From Sinorhizobium garamanticum (GTDB taxonomy: Bacteria; Pseudomonadota; Alphaproteobacteria; Rhizobiales; Rhizobiaceae), in assembly GCF_029892065.1 (NCBI RefSeq), contig NZ_CP120373.1:2425001-2489000 (forward strand): a DNA stretch of 64,000 bases. The letters are read 5' to 3'. Positions within the stretch are counted from its first letter, which is position 1. Each line of letters opens with the position of its first letter. Made by a program: the position numbers and the translations under genes. Below the pieces are notes generated by a model. That model did no database searches. It saw only the letters and a program-made list of their open reading frames with translations, and was not told the DNA's origin. Positions 1-7,419 of this stretch are shown in pieces.

Positions 1-226
1 CTCGGCCGGAAATGATGCGGGGGATAAGGTCGAAGGGGATGAGTTTTTCGGAGGAGTCTGCGTGTCCGTAGACCGCGAAGGTGATGCCCGTCTTGCGGAA
101 GATGTTCTCAGCTTCCTTTGATTTCGCTATGAGCCGATTTCTGTCCTGGCTGGCATACCATTCATTGTAGGTCGAATATGGCTGGCGCGGACTGCTGTCC
201 GCATTCATCATTTCGTCAAATGCCAA
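1..226 (-). CDS. Circularly permuted type 2 ATP-grasp protein, N-terminal part only
   Basis: Only the first 75 codons are inside the window and the rest lies beyond base 1. The N-terminus (MAFDEMMNADSSPR, then VYGHADSSEKLIPFD and IPRIIS) matches the start of the circularly permuted ATP-grasp proteins (DUF404/407 region), which form peptide-like amide bonds with ATP and are usually encoded with an alpha-E domain protein and a transglutaminase-like protease. The start is taken as TTG at 226 because an AGGGGA ribosome-binding site lies about 8 bases upstream and the reading gives the family's usual MAFDEM beginning. An in-frame ATG six codons in is the alternative. The partners cannot be seen because the gene reads out of the window. 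Confidence 0.75.
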   Translation of the reverse strand, partial: MAFDEMMNADSSPRQPYSTYNEWYASQDRNRLIAKSKEAENIFRKTGITFAVYGHADSSEKLIPFDLIPRIISGR

Positions 227-475
227 AGGCGTGGTCCCCTTATTTTTGACCATTTGAGTACAATGGTTGATGCAATGCAAGAAGCGTGCACATTCGCGGA
301 TCAAGAATTTTCGAGCTGCCTTAAATGTCTTTCGGGACGTGGCTGCCGCGGTCGCGGGCGGCCGAAATCCGCCACAGCCGGCGGCAGGCTCCAGGGCGAC
401 TTCTCGATGTGTGTTAGGAAATCGGCAGATGCTTAGAATTTGAGCATTCGGCGGGAGGCGATGGGAGGAAGCGAG

Positions 476-937
476 ATGGTGATAGCGTTCGAAATCGTGG
501 AGCGCCCGGCCCAAAGGATCACAGGTCACCTCTGGGAGGGCACTTTTGTCGAAGCGGCCGACGGTGCCGTCCGCCGCCTGATCGCCGAGACGCAGGAGCA
601 TCGCCGGCGTGTTTATCCCGATGATCATTCGGCGCTGATCGGTCTTTCCTGGAACGATCGGCTGGACGGCTTCCGTTATCTCGTCGGCTATGCGGGTGAA
701 GACGACGGGACCTTCACCCAGCCGCACCAGGTGGAATTGCCGGCCATGCGTCTGGCAACGACGATCCATCGTCCCGAGAGCTCGGATGTCTTCATGGATT
801 ACAGCAAGATGTTCGACTGGATCGCCGCCGAGGGGTACGTCGTCGATACGACCCATTTCCACTATCGGGAGGAATACGAGGCCGGGTTCGTTTCGCCCTC
901 GACTTCGTCGCTCAGGCTTATGGTTCCGATTCGCTGA
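476..937 (+). CDS. GyrI-like / SOUL-fold small-molecule-binding domain protein
   Basis: A 153-residue soluble protein, free-standing and without a DNA-binding domain. The opening (FEIVERPAQRITGHLWEGTF) and the later alternation of strands with a YLVGYAG segment resemble the AraC effector-binding / GyrI-like fold, which binds small hydrophobic or cationic ligands in regulators and occurs as stand-alone proteins. The start at 476 is favoured over an upstream TTG at 440 because GGGAGGAA lies five bases before the ATG. It is followed on the same strand by a drug/metabolite exporter about 120 bases later, so a role in sensing or sequestering a transported compound is possible but is inference. The ligand is unknown. 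Confidence 0.6.
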   Translation: MVIAFEIVERPAQRITGHLWEGTFVEAADGAVRRLIAETQEHRRRVYPDDHSALIGLSWNDRLDGFRYLVGYAGEDDGTFTQPHQVELPAMRLATTIHRPESSDVFMDYSKMFDWIAAEGYVVDTTHFHYREEYEAGFVSPSTSSLRLMVPIR

Positions 938-1054
938 TGGTGAGCATCAGAAAAATTGCTTTGACCGATGGCGGCGTGCGCTTTATCGGCGGGCGTGCTC
1001 GTATCAGCTTGCGACCTCTGGCACTCGACTAATTCGCCGTGGTCACGCCCAGCC

Positions 1055-1990
1055 ATGGAAAAATCGATGACGCTTGCCCGTCTGGCTCCGGCCATCTTCG
1101 TCCTGCTCTGGTCCACCGGCTGGGTGGTCGCCAAATATGCGGCCTTTTTCGCCGATCCGCTGACCTTTCTTGTGCTGCGTTATGCCTTCGCGATCCTGCT
1201 CTTTATCGGCTTCTGCGTGGTGACGGGCGCTCGCTGGCCGCGCTCCTGGACGACGATCGGTCATGCCATCGTGTCGGGGATGTTCCTCCATGGGCTCTAC
1301 CTGGGGGCCGTGTGGTGGGCGATCGGGCAGGGTGTGCCGGCAGCGATTTCCGGCATCATCGCCGGACTGCAGCCATTGATGACCGCGGCCGTCGCGCCGT
1401 TCATGATCAACGAAAACCTCACCCGGCTGCAGCAGGCCGGGCTCGTGCTCGGCTTTTTCGGCATTGCGCTCGCGGTGCTGCCGAAGATGGTGGCAATCGA
1501 TACCGCCGCGACGCAGATTGAGTTCCTGCCGGTCGTCGTCAACGTCCTTGGCATGGCGGCCGTTACCTACGGCACGCTCTACCAGAAACGGCATCTTCAG
1601 AACGGAGACATCCGTGCCATCGCGACGCTGCAATATGCCGGCGCCCTGATCGTCACGGTTCCTCTCGCGTTCGCGCTTGAGGACCTGCATGTCACCTGGA
1701 ATCTGCAGCTTGTCGCCGCGCTGGCCTGGTCGGTGCTTGGCTTGTCCATGGGAGCGATCGCGCTCCTGCTCTATCTCATCCGCCGCGGACAGGTCTCGCG
1801 GGCAGCGTCGCTGATCTATCTGGTGCCGCCGCTTGCGGCCGTCCAGGCGGCACTCTTCTTCGGCGAGGCACTGACCCTGCCAATGATCGTCGGCACGATC
1901 ATCGCCGTGACCGGGGTCTATCTTACCAACCGAAAGGCCGCCGGCCCGGCGCCATCTGCCGATCGTGCCGGAAGCGCTGCGGCCAGTTAG
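1055..1990 (+). CDS. EamA/DMT family transporter
   Basis: A 311-residue inner-membrane protein of the drug/metabolite transporter superfamily. It has about ten hydrophobic segments in two repeated EamA halves: the first half opens with LARLAPAIFVLLWSTGWVVA, and the second has the FGEALTLPMIVGTIIAVTGV signature near the C-terminus. Length is normal for the family. The start at ATG 1055 (MEKSMTLARL) is chosen because transmembrane segment 1 follows directly; a second ATG four codons later is equally plausible, and the longer GTG/TTG-type extension would add a non-homologous leader. The substrate cannot be told from sequence. The next gene, a hydrolase, is on the same strand 72 bases on. Confidence 0.85.
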   Translation: MEKSMTLARLAPAIFVLLWSTGWVVAKYAAFFADPLTFLVLRYAFAILLFIGFCVVTGARWPRSWTTIGHAIVSGMFLHGLYLGAVWWAIGQGVPAAISGIIAGLQPLMTAAVAPFMINENLTRLQQAGLVLGFFGIALAVLPKMVAIDTAATQIEFLPVVVNVLGMAAVTYGTLYQKRHLQNGDIRAIATLQYAGALIVTVPLAFALEDLHVTWNLQLVAALAWSVLGLSMGAIALLLYLIRRGQVSRAASLIYLVPPLAAVQAALFFGEALTLPMIVGTIIAVTGVYLTNRKAAGPAPSADRAGSAAAS

Positions 1991-2062
1991 ATCGTTGCAG
2001 GCAGAAGCATTGCCGCCATAGATAGCTGAAACCGCGGGGCATTCTTGGAGCTTCCAAATCAA

Positions 2063-2620
2063 ATGACCAAAGCACTGCTGATAATCGACGTTCAAAACGC
2101 CATTCTTTCGGGAAAAGGCACGCCAGAGCGACAGCCGCACATCGATGCGGCGCTGGACGAGACCGTCATACGGCTGCGCGCGCTTCAAGAAAAGGCGCGA
2201 ATTGCTGGCGTTCCGGTGGTGCTCGTCCAGCATGACGGCCCTCCGGAACATCGTCTGGCCGTCGGTACACCCGGATGGGCCATTCGCGACGAAATCGCGC
2301 CGGCGGAAAACGACGTGGTCGTTCACAAGAAGAGTTGCGACTCGTTCTTCGACACCGACCTTGCGGAGCGCCTCAAGGAGCGGTCCGTGACGCACCTGAT
2401 CATTGGCGGATGCATGTCGCAGTTCTGTGTCGATACCACGGTAAGGCGGGCCGTTACGCTCGGATATGACGTGACGCTGGTTGCCGATGGCCACATGACG
2501 GCGGACTCGGGAAGCCTACCGTTTCCCGCGATAGTGGCGCATCACAATGAAACACTCGATGGGTTCGATGCCGGCAGAGCCAAAGTGAGTGTCCGCCCCG
2601 CCGCCGAAATAGCCGTCTGA
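2063..2620 (+). CDS. Isochorismatase-family cysteine hydrolase
   Basis: A 185-residue hydrolase with the catalytic triad layout of the isochorismatase/nicotinamidase fold: Asp in LLIIDVQNAI near residue 10, Lys in VVHKKSCDSFFDT, and the nucleophilic Cys in GGCMSQFCVDTTVR. These enzymes hydrolyse small amides or vinyl ethers (nicotinamide, N-carbamoyl compounds, isochorismate), and the sequence does not decide among them. The start is ATG 2063 (MTKALLIIDVQ) with GGAG about a dozen bases upstream. It follows the EamA gene on the same strand and may share its transcript. A GC-rich hairpin and a mosaic repeat follow, then the convergent helicase gene. Confidence 0.85.
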   Translation: MTKALLIIDVQNAILSGKGTPERQPHIDAALDETVIRLRALQEKARIAGVPVVLVQHDGPPEHRLAVGTPGWAIRDEIAPAENDVVVHKKSCDSFFDTDLAERLKERSVTHLIIGGCMSQFCVDTTVRRAVTLGYDVTLVADGHMTADSGSLPFPAIVAHHNETLDGFDAGRAKVSVRPAAEIAV

Positions 2621-2638
2621 TAGAGGCCCCAGTTTAGT

Positions 2639-2666
2639 GCGCGACCGCGGAAGTCCGCGATCGCGC
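2639..2666 (+). terminator. GC-rich hairpin after the isochorismatase gene
   Basis: Arms GCGCGACCGCGGA and TCCGCGATCGCGC pair with one mismatch around a two-base loop. It lies 19 bases after the stop codon. There is only TT after the stem, so it is not a classical intrinsic terminator, but its position between convergent genes fits transcript-end formation. Confidence 0.4.
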
Positions 2667-2698
2667 TTGGTATGTATGCCGCGCAGACGTCAGCCCTA

Positions 2699-2801
2699 CT
2701 GCATGTTTCCTTAAATCGTACTCGATTTAAGGACAAAAACATGCAGCGATTCAAAGTGCTACAGCGTCCTTTGTGCGTCTGAAAGACGCGCGGCGCTGTA
2801 G
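2699..2801 (+). repeat. Rhizobial mosaic palindrome, full copy 1
   Basis: A unit of about 103 bases made of two hairpins. Hairpin 1 has outer arms CTGCATGTTT and AAACATGCAG and inner arms CCTTAAATCG and CGATTTAAGG. A linker (about CGATTCAAAGTG) follows. Hairpin 2 has outer arms CTACAGCG and CGCTGTAG with inner arms GCGTCT and AGACGC. Eight further full, inverted or shortened copies occur in this window. It resembles the intergenic mosaic elements known from Sinorhizobium (ABC/RIME class, from memory). This copy lies between convergent genes. Confidence 0.85.
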
Positions 2802-2837
2802 AGCGCCGTGCGTTCAAATGAACGCACGAAGAATGCT

Positions 2838-4349
2838 CTAGCGAACACCATTGTTGCTGCGACGGGTTCCCCGGCCGCTTTCCTGGCGGTTGCCGGACTG
2901 CCCGTCACGGTGGTTTCGGCCTTCGTGTTTCGATGCCGGACGGCCGTGGTGCTTGCGACCTTCGTGGTTGCGGTTGCCTTCCGACCGGCCGTCATGATGG
3001 CCGTGAGCCGGCTGGCGCTGATCGCGGCGGTCGTGCTTTTGCGGATGCCGTTCGTCGCGCAGCAGATCGTCGCCGGCAAAGCTCGACGGAGCTGCCGCCG
3101 GTTCGCGCGCCGGACGCTCGCGATGCGGGCGCCCTTCCTGCCGGTGACCGCCACCGTTGCCGTGACGCTGGCCATTGCCGCGACCGCCGCGTCCCTTCGA
3201 CGGACGCGCCTGGTCGGCAGGGGTCTCGCCGCTAGCGACGGCAATGTTGATGCCCATCAACTTCTCGATGTCGCGCAGAAGGCGGATTTCGTCCGGTGCA
3301 CAGAAGGCGATGGCGATGCCGTCGCGGCCGTTGCGGGCCGTGCGGCCGATGCGGTGGACGTAGGCGTCCGGAACTTCCGGCAGGTCGTAGTTGTAGACAT
3401 GGGTCACGCCTGGAATGTCGATACCGCGGGCGGCGACATCGGTCGCGACGAGCACCCGGATTTCACCGTCGCGGAAGGCCTTCAAGGCGCGCTCGCGCTG
3501 ACCCTGGCTCTTGTTGCCATGGATTGAGGCGGCCTTGAAGCCGACATGGTCCAGATGCTTCATCAGCTTCTCGGCGCCATGCTTGGTGCGGCTGAAGATC
3601 AGCGACAGGCCATCGGGATTGGCGGTCAGCGTCTGCTTCAGGATTACCGTCTTCAGATCCTTGCCGGGAACGAAATGGACATATTGCTCCACCTTGTCGG
3701 CGGCCTTGCCCGGAGGCGTGACAGCGACCTTGACCGGATCGGTCAGGTACTCGCCGGCAAGCTCGGCGATCAGCTTCGGCATGGTCGCGGAGAAGAGCAG
3801 CGTCTGGCGGTTCTTCGGCACCAGCTTCGAGATCTTGCGCAGGTCGTGGATGAAGCCGAGGTCAAGCATCTGGTCGGCCTCGTCGAGGACGAGATAGCGA
3901 GCCTGCGTCAATGTCACCGCCTTGCGGGCAACGAGATCGAGGAGACGGCCAGGGGTCGCGACCAGAATGTCGACGCCGCGGGCGAGCTGTTCGGTCTGCT
4001 TGTTTATCGAGACGCCACCGACGACGACGCCGATCTTAAGCGGGCTCTTCTTCACGAAAAGCTTCAGGTTGGCTGCGATCTGGTTCACCAGTTCGCGGGT
4101 GGGGGCAAGCACGAGAGCGCGGATGTTGCGCGGATCCGGGCGCTTGCCGTCGGCGACGAGCTTCTCGATCATCGGCAGGCCGAATGCAGCGGTCTTGCCG
4201 GTGCCTGTCTGTGCGAGGCCGATGAGATCATGGCCTTTCAAGACCAGCGGAATGGCCTGCGCCTGGATCGGCGTCGGCTTTTCGAAACCATTGGCGGAGA
4301 GTGTCACCAGAATATGCTCGGAAAGACCGAGCTCTTTAAAAGTGGACAA
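2838..4349 (-). CDS. rhlE: DEAD-box ATP-dependent RNA helicase, RhlE type
   Basis: A 503-residue RNA helicase that unwinds structured RNA during ribosome assembly, decay and cold growth. Visible motifs: Q motif FEKPTPIQ (residues 22-29), motif I AQTGTGKT (46-53), PTRELVNQ (83-90), DEAD (156-159), SAT, then ARGIDIPGVTHVYNYDLPE and HRIGRTAR in the second RecA domain. The last 120 or so residues are a low-complexity, Gly/Arg/His/Asn-rich basic tail, as in RhlE proteins, likely binding RNA. The start is TTG at 4349 (MSTFKELGLSEH) with AAAGG eight bases upstream; the open frame continues upstream but without helicase-like sequence. The 297 bases before the start show no other gene. Confidence 0.92.
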   Translation of the reverse strand: MSTFKELGLSEHILVTLSANGFEKPTPIQAQAIPLVLKGHDLIGLAQTGTGKTAAFGLPMIEKLVADGKRPDPRNIRALVLAPTRELVNQIAANLKLFVKKSPLKIGVVVGGVSINKQTEQLARGVDILVATPGRLLDLVARKAVTLTQARYLVLDEADQMLDLGFIHDLRKISKLVPKNRQTLLFSATMPKLIAELAGEYLTDPVKVAVTPPGKAADKVEQYVHFVPGKDLKTVILKQTLTANPDGLSLIFSRTKHGAEKLMKHLDHVGFKAASIHGNKSQGQRERALKAFRDGEIRVLVATDVAARGIDIPGVTHVYNYDLPEVPDAYVHRIGRTARNGRDGIAIAFCAPDEIRLLRDIEKLMGINIAVASGETPADQARPSKGRGGRGNGQRHGNGGGHRQEGRPHRERPAREPAAAPSSFAGDDLLRDERHPQKHDRRDQRQPAHGHHDGRSEGNRNHEGRKHHGRPASKHEGRNHRDGQSGNRQESGRGTRRSNNGVR

Positions 4350-4646
4350 TGCGTATACCTTTAGGGCGCGCCAAACGCTCTCGCCGGAACCGCAGCATGC
4401 AATTCCGGTGTCGTCTGGCGTCAAGAACCCCGCGTGAATTGGGAACTTGTAGGTTAAAGAAAAATCGTCAGGCGCCTATGCTGCCGCTGATCGCGGCGAA
4501 TGTTCGCGCTTTTCCTTCTTCACGGCTGAGAGTGGTTGCCGAGGGCGCGCTCACGCGGCGGCCGGAAGGTGACGCTGCGACCATGTCGTTGTTTTGGCCG
4601 GAAAAGTCAAGGTCTATCTTTTCGCAGGTGCGAAAAGCCGTACGTT

Positions 4647-5747
4647 TCAGTCGATCACGAGTTCGAAAGCGGCGTCAGCCACCGGTTGGCCGTTGATCAG
4701 AACGACCAGCCGGTGCGCGCCGGCATAGTAACGCCGCGTCGTGATCGGGCGGATCGGGTGGCGTTTCTCGATTTCGAGGACCGCGCCTGGTCCGAGCGTC
4801 ATTGTCGTCCACTTGAACACTTTCGGCGATGTCGTGCCGTTCGCCTTCTGGTGATGCACGGCGTAGTCGATCATGACTTTTTGCCCGGCCGCGCCGGAAT
4901 TCCGTATTTCGACACCGAAGCGAAGTTGCTCGCCAAGGCGGACAAGCGGTGTGCCCAGCGTCAAACTGGCATCGATGTCTGACAATGCACCGAAACCGAA
5001 ATTGGCGAGCGCCTCCACATGTCCCTGTTTCAGCAGCGTACGGCAAGCGCGGCGGAGCAACCTCAGGCGTTCCGGCGATGCGCCGTCAACATGCGCGGCC
5101 ACGAACCGCGCGACGAGGTCCGGATGATCTTTGGCGATGTCATTGAGGCTGTTGGCGACGGAGCGGCGCACATAGTCTTCCGGGTCGTCGATCAACGCGG
5201 CAATTATCGGAAGGATCGGGCCCGGATCGCGGATGAGTTCCGGCAGCCGCATGGCCCAAGGCAGGCGCGGGCGCGTGCCTTCGCTCGCCAGCCGCCGGAC
5301 ATGATGGTTGCTGTCGCCGGTCCAGCCGGAGATCGTGGCCAGCGCCCGTTGCTGATCCCGATGGATGAAAGCGCGGATGCCGAATTCCGCGGTGAAATGC
5401 GGTGTCAGGCGGTGCAGAAGCGCGAGCGAGAGTTCGAAATCGTCAAGGCCGCGGGCCGCGATGAACTGGTTCACCGGAAGAAGCGCCCAGCCGCTGAGCC
5501 CCGGTGCGTCGTCGCTCGGCAGCGCCCGCCGTAGGATCTCGGCGGCGGCAGGGAACTCTTCGGGCAACGTTTGAAAGAGGGCATCGCGGATCCGCAGCGA
5601 TCGCTGCATTAGTTCGAGCGAATCCAGGTCGCGCGTCGCGAGCGCAATGAAGCGCTCGCGGTCGAATGCGGCCGCATTCCGGCCCAGCTGCGTGGCGATT
5701 TCAAGTACGACGCCTGCATGCAACAGGTTCTTGAGCGGTTCTGCCAT
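4647..5747 (-). CDS. alkC: AlkC-type DNA alkylation repair protein with C-terminal Ig-like domain
   Basis: A 366-residue HEAT-like-repeat DNA glycosylase of the AlkC/AlkD superfamily, which removes N3-alkylated purines from DNA. It opens MAEPLKNLLHAGVVLEIATQL and carries repeated helical pairs including a repeat DDPEDYVRRSVANSLNDIAK (around residues 190-215). The final 100 residues (from about FGALSDIDASLTLGTPLVRL) are beta-rich with GEQLRFGVEIRNSG and KVFKWTTMTLGPGA, matching the Ig-like domain that distinguishes AlkC from AlkD. The last residues (AFELVID) close the domain. The gene is ten bases downstream of the small ABM-fold gene on the same strand, so they may be co-transcribed. It is far from any ada gene, so no adaptive-response control is evident. 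Confidence 0.85.
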   Translation of the reverse strand: MAEPLKNLLHAGVVLEIATQLGRNAAAFDRERFIALATRDLDSLELMQRSLRIRDALFQTLPEEFPAAAEILRRALPSDDAPGLSGWALLPVNQFIAARGLDDFELSLALLHRLTPHFTAEFGIRAFIHRDQQRALATISGWTGDSNHHVRRLASEGTRPRLPWAMRLPELIRDPGPILPIIAALIDDPEDYVRRSVANSLNDIAKDHPDLVARFVAAHVDGASPERLRLLRRACRTLLKQGHVEALANFGFGALSDIDASLTLGTPLVRLGEQLRFGVEIRNSGAAGQKVMIDYAVHHQKANGTTSPKVFKWTTMTLGPGAVLEIEKRHPIRPITTRRYYAGAHRLVVLINGQPVADAAFELVID

Positions 5748-5756
5748 AGGCCTGAC

Positions 5757-6056
5757 CTATATCTGCTGCTCGGTGACGAAGTGCTGCATCAGCTTTACCG
5801 AGCCGATCGCTGCCATGTAAGGGGCGAAATCCGGGTCAGTGAGAACGCGTTTGCCGGCTGCCTGTGCCGCTTCAAGCGATTCCCATGCGACGAGATCGGC
5901 GATCATGTCGGCCGTCTCGCATGCCGTAAGGGCACGCCAGGAAACGAAACCTGGATAACGGGAGACGGCCTGCATGGCGCGCTCGCGGGCCGCAAGTGCC
6001 GCGTCCTTGTCCGTGATGGTACAGACGGCGAGTTCGAGAATGTTCGGGGATGTCAT
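5757..6056 (-). CDS. Small dimeric alpha/beta-barrel (ABM-like) protein
   Basis: A 99-residue protein with the pattern of antibiotic-biosynthesis-monooxygenase / stress-response dimeric barrels: a strand (ILELAVCTITD), a helix (ALAARERAMQAVSRYPGF), then strands (SWRALTACE, IADLVAWESLEAAQAAGKRV) and a final helix with FVTEQQI. No catalytic residue can be assigned. It is divergent from the WYL regulator at 6140, sharing an 83-base promoter region; this arrangement is typical of a YafY-type regulator and its target. It may be transcribed together with the AlkC gene ten bases downstream. Confidence 0.6.
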   Translation of the reverse strand: MTSPNILELAVCTITDKDAALAARERAMQAVSRYPGFVSWRALTACETADMIADLVAWESLEAAQAAGKRVLTDPDFAPYMAAIGSVKLMQHFVTEQQI

Positions 6057-6139
6057 GCTTGTCTCCTTGCTGAATACCGCTTGACTTAATCACACCCCAA
6101 CTGCCAGCCTTATGGCCATAATGTTGCAGGAGGAGAACC

Positions 6140-6829
6140 GTGCGGCCCGCCGACCGATTGTTCCGAATCATCCAGCTCATGCGCGCCTCAGGTCGCGTGA
6201 TGACGGCGAGCGAGATCGCCGAGAGGATGGAAGTCGCGCCGCGAACGATCTACCGCGACATGCAGCATCTGATCGCGTCTGGTGCACCGATCGATGGCGA
6301 ACGCGGCGTCGGCTACCTTATGCGCGACGCTTTCGATGCGCCGCCGCTTGCCTTCACCTTTGAGCAATTGGAGGCGCTTGCCTTTGGCGTCCGGGCCGTA
6401 CAGATGCTCGGCGATCGGCGCCTGGCTCAAGCGGCCCGCGAGGCCATGGAGAAGATCGGCCATAGTTTGCCGGCCGAGCATGCAAGAAAGCTGAGAAGTG
6501 CGCCGCTGCGCGCCTTTCGATCTCAACTCCAGCCTGACCCGCCGGTGTTGCTTGGCGAAATCCGTGAAGCGATTTCCGGACGGCGCAAGCTGCGCATCAC
6601 GTATGAAAGTCTTGCAGAAGAAACGTCCGAGCGTACAATCTGCCCACTCGGCCTTAGCGTTTTCGGGCACTATTGGCTGGTGACGGCCTGGTGCGAGTTG
6701 CGCCAGGACTTCCGTGATTTCCGCGTCGACAGGATCGTTTCCCTCAAGACCGAGCGGGAGCGGTACGAGCCGGCTCCGGAGCGCAGTTTCGACGCCTATA
6801 TTGCCCGAATGGAGCTGGGGCGCGCGTGA
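6140..6829 (+). CDS. YafY-type HTH / WYL-domain transcriptional regulator
   Basis: A 229-residue regulator. The N-terminal winged helix (RPADRLFRIIQLMRASGRVM, then TASEIAERMEVAPRTIYRDM, about residues 3-45) is of the HTH_11 type. The remaining region is a WYL-like ligand domain with ISGRRKLRITYESLAEE and LSVFGHYWLVTAWCELRQDFRDFRVDRI, including the conserved WCxLRxDFRxFRxDRI element. The start is GTG 6140 after a strong AGGAGGAGAA site. These regulators usually control an adjacent divergent gene, here the small ABM-like protein, probably in response to a small ligand or nucleic acid. The divergent layout supports this; the ligand is unknown. Confidence 0.85.
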   Translation: MRPADRLFRIIQLMRASGRVMTASEIAERMEVAPRTIYRDMQHLIASGAPIDGERGVGYLMRDAFDAPPLAFTFEQLEALAFGVRAVQMLGDRRLAQAAREAMEKIGHSLPAEHARKLRSAPLRAFRSQLQPDPPVLLGEIREAISGRRKLRITYESLAEETSERTICPLGLSVFGHYWLVTAWCELRQDFRDFRVDRIVSLKTERERYEPAPERSFDAYIARMELGRA

Positions 6830-6936
6830 AATCGGACGTTAGACCTTCGGCGTAAGGAACTTGGCGCGACTTCAGTCGTTCCGTCCTTTAGGCATTCGCC
6901 GATCTATCTGCCATCGACGACACAGGGGAGAAAATA

Positions 6937-7386
6937 GTGCGGAACCGGGTTTGGATACTGACAGCCGACGGCAACACGGCGCGGATCGTCAAGGACGTCA
7001 ACTTGCTGAAAGATGGACGTCAGCAACCGGAAGTGGAGACGTACCAGATCGAAGCCAAGCGAGCTCAGGATATCATGGCCGACAAACCCGGCCGCAGTCA
7101 CACGTCGGTCGGCTACGGCCGCTCGGCCATGGAATACAGCAGCGATCCGGTTCGCGAGGAACAGCACCGCTTCGCCATGGAGATTGCCGGGAAACTCGAC
7201 CACTATGCGCTTGAGCACGCCTTCGAGAACCTTGTGATCTGTGCAGCGCCCAGGACGCTGGGCGACCTCAGGAAGCTGCTTTCGCACCAGGTCAAGGAAA
7301 GGACCGTTGCGGAGATCGATCGCAACTGCGTCGCCGTGCCCACGGACCAACTGATCGCAACGGTCCGCTCCGTGGTGTTTCCGTAG
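6937..7386 (+). CDS. Host-attachment family protein
   Basis: A 149-residue protein of the Host_attach family (named for an Agrobacterium protein needed for attachment to plant cells, although the molecular activity is not established). It opens NRVWILTADGNTARIVKD, as family members do (a strand-rich start with an A.R motif), has the GRSHTSVGYGRSAMEY segment in the middle, and ends with the conserved EIDRNCVAVPTDQL element. The start is GTG 6937, six bases after AGGGGAGA. It stands alone, with 107 bases before it and a convergent methyltransferase gene after it. The fold resembles archaeal release-factor-like domains, so an RNA- or ribosome-related role is possible. Confidence 0.8.
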   Translation: MRNRVWILTADGNTARIVKDVNLLKDGRQQPEVETYQIEAKRAQDIMADKPGRSHTSVGYGRSAMEYSSDPVREEQHRFAMEIAGKLDHYALEHAFENLVICAAPRTLGDLRKLLSHQVKERTVAEIDRNCVAVPTDQLIATVRSVVFP

Positions 7387-7419
7387 CGCGCGAGATACTG
7401 CTCTACTCTCGGCGTGCCG

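Noticed and set aside
254..436. 60-codon open frame between the ATP-grasp and GyrI-like genes
   Set aside because: Poor start context, no recognisable protein, Arg/Gly-rich composition typical of GC-rich shadow frames.
1043..2494. 483-codon open frame on the minus strand
   Set aside because: Antisense to the EamA and isochorismatase genes, whose motifs are clear; composition rich in Arg, His, Gly.
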